A stretch of 64,000 nt of DNA from Maribacter caenipelagi (lineage in GTDB: Bacteria > Bacteroidota > Bacteroidia > Flavobacteriales > Flavobacteriaceae), in contig NZ_SNZW01000017.1 in the NCBI RefSeq assembly GCF_004364175.1, positions 186,001 through 250,000 of the forward strand, in the 5' to 3' direction. Position numbers and translations under genes: made by a program. Under the pieces are notes generated by a model, which worked only from the letters and a program-made list of their open reading frames with translations, made no database searches and was not told the DNA's origin. This document shows, in pieces, positions 26,628 to 35,257 of the stretch; the stretch's first letter is position 1, and each line of letters starts with the position of its first letter.

Positions 26628-26635
26628 CAAAAATA
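26628..26635 (-). promoter_or_regulatory. -7 box immediately before bioF
   Basis: On the minus strand TATTTTTG-TGAT-ATG: the box ends four bases before the start codon, so the start site would coincide with the ATG. Confidence 0.5.
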
Positions 26636-26846
26636 GCCTTTCTACGAAATGAATGGTATTTAATTAACTAATTAGTAAAATTTTTCTAAGCTCAGTATCT
26701 ATAAAATTGAAAATAGTTCAAATTTACCTGAAAACTATTGATAAAATCATTTTATGATTCTGATTAATAACTACTTACAAATATGAAAAATCGCCTTAAT
26801 TGTGAAAAAAAACCATTTATTATGCGCTCAAGATAAACTTAAAGTA

Positions 26847-26879
26847 TATTTTTGCGTCTTTTTTTAAGGAAATTTCCTA
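26847..26879 (+). promoter_or_regulatory. -7 box and 12-bp palindrome upstream of the GAF/PAS gene
   Basis: TATTTTTG (26847-26854) matches the Bacteroidota -7 consensus. AGGAAATTTCCT (26868-26879) is a perfect palindrome just downstream of the expected start site and could be an operator. Confidence 0.4.
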
Positions 26880-26908
26880 CTTTGATGTTAAAGTATTAGA
26901 TTAACTAT

Positions 26909-29584
26909 ATGTGTTTTGATCAGGATAAAATGAAAGGGAGTACAATTTTAGATACAAATAGATTAGAAACATTGATGTCTTATGATGTTATGGATACGCA
27001 CCCAGAAGCTATCTATGATGAAATAACCTCTTTAGCAGCTTCAATATGCAACACCCCAACAAGTTTAATTTCATTAGTTGACGATAAAAGACAGTTTTTT
27101 AAATCTCATTTCGGATTAGATATTAACGGAACACCTTTAGAAGACTCTTTCTGCAAGCATGTTATTACAGATGATATTGATATACTGGTAGTAGAAGACA
27201 CGCATAAGGACAAAAGGTTTCGTAATTACAATTTAGTAAAAAACGACCCGAATGTTGGTTTTTATGCCGGTGCATCTTTAACAGCAGAAAATGGTCAACG
27301 CCTTGGTACCATTTGTGTTCTAGACTATGAACCAAAACAACTTAACGACGCTCAAATTAATGGACTACAGACACTTGCAAAACAAGTGGTGCAATTATTC
27401 GAACTTCGTAAATCTAAAAAGGTAGAAGAAGATCAAAAATTAGACTTAGAACAAAAAGGTAAACTTTTAGACAATATCGTGAATGCTACGGGCATTGGTA
27501 TTTGGGAACGTAATCTTATCGATGACTCAATTACCTTAAATGAACAAGCACTTAATATTTATGGTTTAAATAAAGCAAACTTATCAGAGTTTAAAACCGA
27601 TACATGGTTTAACCTCATTCACAAAGATGATTTAGAAGAAGTAAAGAAGAAAATGTTAGCCTGTTTAAGCTACCCTTCTAACGACTGTACTGTTCAATAT
27701 AGAATGTTACAAAAAGGAGGTGAATATAAATGGATTCAAGATCAAGGAAAAGTACTTCAGTGGAGCAATGATAAGAAACCACAATTAATGTACGGTACAG
27801 TTCAAGACATAACTGATAAAAAGAACTATACCGCCGAGCTTCAAAGAGTTAAAAATAATCAAGAAGCCATGATCAATAGTACTAAAGACTTGATGTGGTG
27901 TGTTGATCTTGAATTTAGGCTTATAACCGCAAATACCGCATATCACCAGTTAGTTAAAAAAATTCAAGGCAAACCTTTTGAAGAAGGAGAGTTAGTATTT
28001 TCTGACCATGTATCTATGGAGGTAACTACAAAATGGAAAGGCTACTACAACAGAGCTCTTACTAGTGGTGCCTTTTCTGTGAAACAGAAAATTCAAGACC
28101 CTCAAAAATTCTGGACGACGTATGGTCTTACCTCATTCGACCTCTTATACAATAAAGAGGGCGATAAAATAGGTATTACTTGTTTCTCAAAAGATATTAC
28201 CTCAGAAGTATTATCTCAACAAGTGTTAATAAGTGCTAAAGAAGAAATGCAAAAAATAATGGATACTTCTTTAGACATTATTTGCACCTTAGATGAAGAA
28301 GGCTATTTCTTGAGCGTAAATAAAGCGTGTAAACAAATTTGGGGGTATTTTCCTAAAGATATAATAGGTACTAAATATCTTGAATTAGTTTATAAAGAAG
28401 ACATAAAATCAACTGAAGATTCTGCCGAATCGGTTTTGTCTGGTCAAAAAGTTGTCAATTTTGAAAATAGATACATACACAAGAACAGAACCATTGTGCC
28501 TATGCTATGGTCATCTTTTTGGGACGAAAAAGACCGTGTATACTACTGTATTGCAAGAGATAATACTGAAAAGAAAAAAGCAGAATTACTATTAAAAAAT
28601 AGTGAGCGTCGATTTAAAACATTAGTTCAAGAAAGCAGTGATATCATTTCTATTTTAGACTTAGAAGCGAATTTCACCTATGTAAGCCCTAGCTCTTTTA
28701 AGATATTGGGTGCTACTCCAGAAGATTATGTTGGCACCAACGCATTTGATTATATACACCCAAATGATATAGCAAGGGTTAAAGAAAAATTTAATTATAT
28801 ATTACAAAATGAATCTGTTGAAATAGATTCGTTTAGGTTTAGAGATATTAATGGCGAATGGAAATGGTTCGAGAACGTAATAACCAATCAACTTACTGAG
28901 CCTTCAATAAACGGATTAGTTGTAACTACTAGAGACATTACCGCAAAGAAAAAGGCAGAACAGCAATTAGAAAATAGCGAACGTCGTTACAAAACTTTAG
29001 TTCAAGAAGGCAGTGATATGATTTGTATTGTTGATGAAAAGGCTATTTTCTCTTATGCCAGCCCAACTTCTACAAAAATTTTAGAAATTACACCAGAAGA
29101 ATTTGTTGGGTCTAATGCTTTTGATTATGTTCACCCAGATGACTATGATACTGTTTACAACGAATTTCTAAAGGTTCTCAATATTCCACAAGTAAATATT
29201 AAACCATTTAGATTTAAGCACGGTGCGGGTCATTGGGTCTGGTTAGAAACCGCTATCACCAATAAACTCGATGAACCCACTATTAAAGGTATTGTGGTAA
29301 ATTCTAAAGATGTAACTACCAAAGTACAACACCTAAACGCAATTGAAGAACAGAACGCTCAACTTAAAAAAATTGCATGGACACAATCTCATATTGTTAG
29401 AGCACCTGTTGCAAGATTAATGGGTTTAATTAATTTATTGACAGACGATAAAGGAAAACTAAACGTTGAAGAAAAAGAACAGGTACTAAGTTTTATACTT
29501 ACCTCAGCAAATGAAATTGATCATATTATTAAAGACATTGTTGAAAACACTATCAATGTAATTGATATAGAAGAAAATAAATGA
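26909..29584 (+). CDS. GAF/multi-PAS sensor with phosphoacceptor-like domain but no ATPase domain
   Basis: The 891-residue protein has a GAF domain (about 25-170), then five PAS domains (about 180-300, 310-430, 440-560, 570-690, 695-810). It ends in a DHp-like two-helix segment with TQSHIVRAPVARLMGLINLL (His828). No N, G1 or G2 box follows: the stop comes 63 residues after that histidine and overlaps the next gene by 4 bases. It cannot phosphorylate itself; it may be phosphorylated by another kinase or relay through the adjacent response regulator. Start: ATG at 26909; ATG at 26930 is an alternative. Confidence 0.85.
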   Translation: MCFDQDKMKGSTILDTNRLETLMSYDVMDTHPEAIYDEITSLAASICNTPTSLISLVDDKRQFFKSHFGLDINGTPLEDSFCKHVITDDIDILVVEDTHKDKRFRNYNLVKNDPNVGFYAGASLTAENGQRLGTICVLDYEPKQLNDAQINGLQTLAKQVVQLFELRKSKKVEEDQKLDLEQKGKLLDNIVNATGIGIWERNLIDDSITLNEQALNIYGLNKANLSEFKTDTWFNLIHKDDLEEVKKKMLACLSYPSNDCTVQYRMLQKGGEYKWIQDQGKVLQWSNDKKPQLMYGTVQDITDKKNYTAELQRVKNNQEAMINSTKDLMWCVDLEFRLITANTAYHQLVKKIQGKPFEEGELVFSDHVSMEVTTKWKGYYNRALTSGAFSVKQKIQDPQKFWTTYGLTSFDLLYNKEGDKIGITCFSKDITSEVLSQQVLISAKEEMQKIMDTSLDIICTLDEEGYFLSVNKACKQIWGYFPKDIIGTKYLELVYKEDIKSTEDSAESVLSGQKVVNFENRYIHKNRTIVPMLWSSFWDEKDRVYYCIARDNTEKKKAELLLKNSERRFKTLVQESSDIISILDLEANFTYVSPSSFKILGATPEDYVGTNAFDYIHPNDIARVKEKFNYILQNESVEIDSFRFRDINGEWKWFENVITNQLTEPSINGLVVTTRDITAKKKAEQQLENSERRYKTLVQEGSDMICIVDEKAIFSYASPTSTKILEITPEEFVGSNAFDYVHPDDYDTVYNEFLKVLNIPQVNIKPFRFKHGAGHWVWLETAITNKLDEPTIKGIVVNSKDVTTKVQHLNAIEEQNAQLKKIAWTQSHIVRAPVARLMGLINLLTDDKGKLNVEEKEQVLSFILTSANEIDHIIKDIVENTINVIDIEENK

Positions 29585-29991
29585 AGTATCAACTATTATT
29601 AATAGAAGACGATCCAATTTTCACTTTTTTACTCAAAAAAGGTATTCAACATGCCGAGTTAAAGGGCGAAGTCATTAGTTTCTCTAATGGAAAACCAGCT
29701 ATAGAATATTTAACAAAAGAATATTCAGAAGCGGACAACTATATCATATTTCTTGATCTTAATATGCCCGTAATGAACGGTTGGGAATTTATGGATCAAT
29801 TAGAAACAATTATAAAGGCTGACAATTGCATGGTTTTTATTTTAACATCTTCAGCTTACCGCAATGATATTGAACGCCTAAAGAAAAAACCCTTGGTAGT
29901 AGATTTTGTTACCAAACCAATTACCGAGTATCATTTAAATGGTATTAAAGAGACTATTGAAGATAAATTTGAAAAAAATCAGCCCATATAA
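29581..29991 (+). CDS. Single-domain response regulator
   Basis: This 136-residue CheY-like receiver has no output domain. The acidic pair is IEDD (near 10), the phosphoacceptor Asp is in IIFLDLNMPVMNGWEF, the Thr is in ILTSSAY and the Lys in TKPITEYH. The gene overlaps the sensor by ATGA, so the two are translationally coupled and very likely functional partners. The form resembles short Rcp1-type receivers that work with PAS sensors. Confidence 0.9.
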   Translation: MKYQLLLIEDDPIFTFLLKKGIQHAELKGEVISFSNGKPAIEYLTKEYSEADNYIIFLDLNMPVMNGWEFMDQLETIIKADNCMVFILTSSAYRNDIERLKKKPLVVDFVTKPITEYHLNGIKETIEDKFEKNQPI

Positions 29992-30065
29992 TTAACCTGA
30001 ACATTTTAAAAATTAAACTGCATACAACATGAATTAGCTTCATTATCTTAGCTAAAAATCATAGT

Positions 30066-31865
30066 ATGCGCTATCTTGTTATTTTATTATTATTTGGTTT
30101 ACAATCTGTTCAACTATTTGCACAAACCAACTCTTACACCATATCATTTGAAAATGCTGTTCATCATGAAGCGAACATTACGGCATCGTTCATCGATGTA
30201 GCAGAAGATACGTTATCGCTTAGAATGAGTAGAACCTCACCCGGCAGATATGCACTTCATGAATTTGCTAAAAATGTATATAATTTCAAGGCAATTGACA
30301 GTAAAGGAAATGCCCTAACTATTTCGAGAACAAACCCATATGAATGGAAAGTTTCGGGGCATGATGGTACCGTTAAAATTACATATTCACTTTATGCAAA
30401 TAGAGGTGACGGCACCTATTCTCAAATAGACGAAACCCATGCGCATTTAAATATTCCGGCAACATTTATGTATGCCCCCTCACTAAGAGAAAGAAAAATT
30501 GAAGTAAGTTTCAAAATAAGAGAAGATTTGAATTGGAAGATTGCTACGCAATTACCTCATGTAAAAGACAATACCTACAGCGCGCCTAATCTATATTATT
30601 TTATGGATAGTCCTACAGAGCTAAGCAATCATAAAGTGCGCGAATTTGAAGTAGACGGGCAAACTATAAAATTAGCATTACATGACCCTGGTACCGAAAA
30701 TGAAGCTGATCAATATTTTGAGAAAGTAAAAAAAGTTGTTCTAGCTGAAAAAGAGGTTTTTGGTGAACTACCTAAATTTGATTACGGATCTTATACCTTT
30801 TTAGCCTGTTACATACCAAATGCCTCTGGTGATGGTATGGAGCATAGAAATTCTACCATTTTAACTAGCACAAGAACCTTAGCCAACGGTGGTTTGGATG
30901 GAAATATTGGCACCGTTTCACATGAGTTTTTTCATAGTTGGAATGTTGAACGTATTAGACCAAAATCTTTAGAACCTTTTAATTTTGAAGAAGCCAACAT
31001 GAGCGGTGAGCTTTGGTTTGCAGAAGGTTTTACCAGCTACTACACCAATCTCATACTTTGCCGAGCAGGTTTAATTACACCTGAAAAATATATAGAGGGA
31101 TTAGCCGGGACTTTCAACTATGTTTGGAATTCACCCGCCAGGCAGTTTTTTAACCCAATTGAAATGAGCTACCAAGCTCCATTTGTAGATGCCGCAACTT
31201 CTGTAGATCCTGTGAATAGAGAGAACACATTTATTTCTTATTATTCCTATGGTAGTGTTCTAGGTTTAGCCCTAGACCTTTCTTTAAGAGAGAAAGGTTT
31301 GAATCTAGATGATTTCATGAAACTGGTGTGGACTACCTATGGGAAAACTGAAAATCCATATACCATTGAAAAATTGAACAAAACTTTGAACACGTACGCT
31401 GGCGAAGATTTTGGTAAAAACTTCTTTAATAGCTTTATCTACAAAAGCGGAATGCCAAGCTATGCCGAACTATTTAAAACTGTTGGGGTAAGTGTATCTC
31501 AAAACAAAGAAGCTGCTTATTTTGGCGCCGCTGTATCTATAACAGACGATTTAGATGGTAAAATTCGAAGCAATACCAAAATTGGGAGTCCTGCTTATAT
31601 TGCTGGGCTAGATAAAGGCGATATCATTACCGCTATTAATGGAGAAAAATTCCCCAACGGCATTCAGCTCAACAAATTCATAGAAAATGAATTTAAGCCA
31701 AAAGACAACCTTTCAATAACCTTTTTAAGAGATGGATTGGAAAGGAAAACCGAAGTCACATTGACCGCTAACCCTAACTATACCATTAGCTTGATTGAGA
31801 AAAATGAAGAAGCTCCTTCAAAAAAAGTATTAAAAGCCCGCAAAGCTTGGTTAAAAATTGAGTAA
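30066..31865 (+). CDS. M61 family glycyl aminopeptidase-like metallopeptidase
   Basis: This exported (signal peptide 1-20, ending FAQ) 599-residue peptidase has an N-terminal beta domain (about 25-190), the zinc motif HEFFHSWNVERIRP (His near 288) with the third ligand in ELWFAEGFTSYY, and a PDZ domain near the C-terminus (about 490-575, with SPAYIAGLDKGDIITAING). The architecture is the usual one for M61. It probably trims peptides with N-terminal Gly or Ala in the periplasm. The following gene starts at the next base after its stop. Confidence 0.93.
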   Translation: MRYLVILLLFGLQSVQLFAQTNSYTISFENAVHHEANITASFIDVAEDTLSLRMSRTSPGRYALHEFAKNVYNFKAIDSKGNALTISRTNPYEWKVSGHDGTVKITYSLYANRGDGTYSQIDETHAHLNIPATFMYAPSLRERKIEVSFKIREDLNWKIATQLPHVKDNTYSAPNLYYFMDSPTELSNHKVREFEVDGQTIKLALHDPGTENEADQYFEKVKKVVLAEKEVFGELPKFDYGSYTFLACYIPNASGDGMEHRNSTILTSTRTLANGGLDGNIGTVSHEFFHSWNVERIRPKSLEPFNFEEANMSGELWFAEGFTSYYTNLILCRAGLITPEKYIEGLAGTFNYVWNSPARQFFNPIEMSYQAPFVDAATSVDPVNRENTFISYYSYGSVLGLALDLSLREKGLNLDDFMKLVWTTYGKTENPYTIEKLNKTLNTYAGEDFGKNFFNSFIYKSGMPSYAELFKTVGVSVSQNKEAAYFGAAVSITDDLDGKIRSNTKIGSPAYIAGLDKGDIITAINGEKFPNGIQLNKFIENEFKPKDNLSITFLRDGLERKTEVTLTANPNYTISLIEKNEEAPSKKVLKARKAWLKIE

Positions 31866-32399
31866 ATGAATTTGATATATACCACCGCCACCACAAATGA
31901 AGAATTGATACAGATTCTTTCTTTACAGCAGATGAATTTAAAATCAGCTGTTTCTAGCGATGAAATGGAAAAAGAAGGTTTCGTTACTGTACACCACACT
32001 TTAGATGTGCTTACTAGAATGAATAATGCTTGTCCGCATATTATTGCAAAAGATGGAGACAACGTAGTTGGTTATGCCCTTTCAATGACCGATGACTTTA
32101 AAGATGAAATCTCTGTTTTAAGACCGATGTTTACCGAATTAGAAAACGTAAACATTCAAAATTTTATTACCATGGGGCAAATTTGTGTTGCAAAGACCCA
32201 TAGAAAAATGGGGATTTTCCGCGGACTTTATAGCGCTATGAAAATAGCCTCTTACCCAAAATACGATGCCATTATCACTGAAGTTGACGCAACCAACTCC
32301 CGTTCTCTTGGGGCACATTACGCCGTAGGATTTGAGAAAATATGCACTTATAGTTCTTTAGGGCAAGATTGGGAATTGATTTCTTTGAAGACTAACTAA
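31866..32399 (+). CDS. GNAT family N-acetyltransferase
   Basis: The 177-residue product has a GNAT fold: MGQICVAKTHRKMGIFRGLYSAM is the acetyl-CoA pyrophosphate-binding loop (the Q/RxxGxG/A region is imperfect), and the late strand SLGAHYAVGFEKICTYS is typical. The ATG follows the M61 stop directly, so the two genes are co-expressed. The substrate is unknown. Confidence 0.85.
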   Translation: MNLIYTTATTNEELIQILSLQQMNLKSAVSSDEMEKEGFVTVHHTLDVLTRMNNACPHIIAKDGDNVVGYALSMTDDFKDEISVLRPMFTELENVNIQNFITMGQICVAKTHRKMGIFRGLYSAMKIASYPKYDAIITEVDATNSRSLGAHYAVGFEKICTYSSLGQDWELISLKTN

Positions 32400-32423
32400 T
32401 TCACGAAATATTCTTTTTTATTA

Positions 32424-32451
32424 TTGTTATTCGATAATTTTTATATATTTG
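32424..32451 (+). promoter_or_regulatory. Promoter of the DUF2975-XRE operon
   Basis: TTG (32424-32426), 17 bases, then TATATTTG (32444-32451) is an exact match to TTG-N17-TAnnTTTG. A half-palindrome TTAT-TCG-ATAA lies between the boxes (32427-32437). Confidence 0.8.
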
Positions 32452-32468
32452 TTATCGTTAAACGATAA
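32452..32468. promoter_or_regulatory. Operator palindrome at the DUF2975-XRE start site
   Basis: TTATCGTT-A-AACGATAA is a perfect 8-bp inverted repeat. It touches the -7 box and ends four bases before the ATG at 32473, so a bound protein would block transcription. The likely ligand is the XRE protein encoded by the second gene. Confidence 0.7.
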
Positions 32469-32472
32469 TAAT

Positions 32473-32961
32473 ATGAAAAATCTTATTTTTTCCCTATACC
32501 TATTAATTTGCCTTTGGATTATAGGAGGATTGACCGCAATTTTTAGATCATGCTCAGAAGTTTACAACATGATTTTTATACATAACACCAACGATAACTT
32601 AACAATTCCTATTTGCATTTTATTAATAAAAATTAGTATCAATAGTATTGTAACCTTTTATTTATTCAAATTTAGTAGAGTCATAAATAAATTAAACCTA
32701 GAAAATTTTCTATCCAAGAAAAACGGAAAATCTTTTAGAACTATTGGAAGAGTATTTTTGTATTATTCTTTTATAAGATTATTCATTAACGTAATTGAAA
32801 TTTCGCTAGGTGAAAACTATCAAAAATTAACAGAATATAATGGTAAAGGAGTCATTGAAGGAGTTGTAACGTTGCTAATTACTTCATTATTCCTTTTAAT
32901 AATATCTAAAATAATTGATCAAGGATATAATTTTAAGCAAGAAAACGACCTAACCATATAA
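32473..32961 (+). CDS. DUF2975 membrane protein
   Basis: The ATG at 32473 gives 162 residues; a TTG at 32449 would place the start inside the promoter. Four membrane helices lie near 5-25, 45-68, 98-118 and 132-152, with a polar loop (KFSRVINKLNLENFLSKKNG) that is typical of DUF2975. This family is usually paired with a small Xre regulator, as in B. subtilis YoaS/YozG. The function is unknown. The downstream regulator starts 2 bases after the stop. Confidence 0.85.
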   Translation: MKNLIFSLYLLICLWIIGGLTAIFRSCSEVYNMIFIHNTNDNLTIPICILLIKISINSIVTFYLFKFSRVINKLNLENFLSKKNGKSFRTIGRVFLYYSFIRLFINVIEISLGENYQKLTEYNGKGVIEGVVTLLITSLFLLIISKIIDQGYNFKQENDLTI

Positions 32962-32963
32962 CT

Positions 32964-33170
32964 ATGAGTATCGTCGTAAACTTAAACACCGTATTAGCAG
33001 AGCGAAATTTGAAAAGCAAAGACCTAGCCGAAATGATTGGTATAACCGAAGCCAACCTTTCCATTCTTAAATCAGGTAAAGCTAAAGCAATTCGTTTCTC
33101 TACACTAGAGGCAATTTGCAAAGCTTTAGATTGCCAGCCAGCTGATATTTTAGCATATGAAAAGGAATAA
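32964..33170 (+). CDS. Small XRE-type HTH regulator (YozG-like)
   Basis: This 68-residue protein is a single Cro/C1-type helix-turn-helix: LAERNLKSKDLAEMIGITEANLSILKSGKAKAIRFSTLEAICKALDCQPADILAYE. It is co-transcribed with the DUF2975 gene and probably represses the operon through the palindrome at the start site. A terminator follows immediately. Confidence 0.9.
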   Translation: MSIVVNLNTVLAERNLKSKDLAEMIGITEANLSILKSGKAKAIRFSTLEAICKALDCQPADILAYEKE

Positions 33171-33204
33171 AAAAAGGCTACACTTTTCAGTGTAGCCTTT
33201 AAAA
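33171..33204. terminator. Bidirectional terminator between the XRE operon and atpC
   Basis: AAAGGCTACACT / AGTGTAGCCTTT is a 12-bp perfect stem with the loop TTTC, with A and T runs on both sides. It serves the plus-strand XRE operon and the minus-strand atp operon. Confidence 0.9.
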
Positions 33205-33224
33205 CTTATTACGTATTCTACTTA

Positions 33225-33503
33225 CTAATCTGCAAGTACAATTACTTTATTATTCTTAAGCTCAATAGTACCGCTAGAAATTTGTAATACTGTACTTCCG
33301 CTAGCATCTTTAGTAAACTTAGAGGCATATTCTTCATCTAAAGAAATATTACCTGAAATCTTAACCTTACCTTCTTGTAACAATGATACAATTGGGGCGT
33401 GGTCTTTTAACATTTGAAACTCACCATTTATACCTGGTACCGTAACCGAAGTTACTTCGCCTGCAAATAATGTTGCTTCTGGTGATACAATTTCTAAATA
33501 CAT
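33225..33503 (-). CDS. atpC: F1Fo ATP synthase subunit epsilon (short form)
   Basis: The 92-residue product is the N-terminal beta-sandwich of epsilon (MYLEIVSPEATLFAGEVTSVTVPGINGEFQML, HAPIVSLLQEGKV). The C-terminal two-helix domain that inhibits ATP hydrolysis in other bacteria (total about 130-140 residues) is absent; short epsilon subunits are usual in Bacteroidota. It follows atpD. The other atp genes are not in this window. Confidence 0.93.
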   Translation of the reverse strand: MYLEIVSPEATLFAGEVTSVTVPGINGEFQMLKDHAPIVSLLQEGKVKISGNISLDEEYASKFTKDASGSTVLQISSGTIELKNNKVIVLAD

Positions 33504-33581
33504 ATCTCTTTTAGTTATGAGTTATGAGTTATGAGTTATGAGTTACAATTCTGAACTCTGAACCCTTAACTCTGAACTTAA
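33504..33581 (-). repeat. Tandem 7-bp repeats and a second repeat block between atpD and atpC
   Basis: On the plus strand AGTTATG occurs four times in perfect tandem (33513-33540) followed by a partial fifth. It is followed by a block with two related copies of TCTGAAC. On the mRNA strand this reads TTCAGAGTT-type units, then (TAACTCA)n. GAGTTA and TAACTC can pair, giving alternative hairpins before the atpC start. The whole 78-base gap consists of it. Confidence 0.8.
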
Positions 33582-35093
<1,512 letters not shown>

Positions 35094-35151
35094 TTATATG
35101 TTTATGTATTACGTTTAATATATTCTGAAAAATGCTCTCATTTTCAGGCTG

Positions 35152-35159
35152 CAAAGATA
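35152..35159 (-). promoter_or_regulatory. -7 box of atpD
   Basis: On the minus strand TATCTTTG matches TAnnTTTG about 60 bases before the ATG; 17 bases upstream is TTC in place of TTG. A hairpin CTGAAAA / TTTTCAG (35125-35148) would form in the leader. Confidence 0.5.
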
Positions 35160-35208
35160 TAGTTTTCAATTTTAAAGAAAAATTGTTTTTTTCCTTTTTT
35201 ACAAAAGT

Positions 35209-35234
35209 AAAAAGGTGCCTATTAAGCACCTTTT
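35209..35234 (-). terminator. Intrinsic terminator of the receptor/SGNH operon
   Basis: AAAAGGTGC / GCACCTTTT is a 9-bp stem with a 7-base loop and a T run on the minus strand, 24 bases after the SGNH stop. Confidence 0.8.
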
Positions 35235-35257
35235 AAATCTTACTATTTTATATACGT

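Noticed and set aside
26624-26908. Small gene in the 285-base gap between bioF and the GAF/PAS gene
   Set aside because: Frames are short and interrupted by stops; the gap is explained by two divergent promoters and a palindrome.
32449-32472. TTG start of the DUF2975 gene at 32449
   Set aside because: It lies inside the -7 box and operator; the ATG at 32473 fits the family length.
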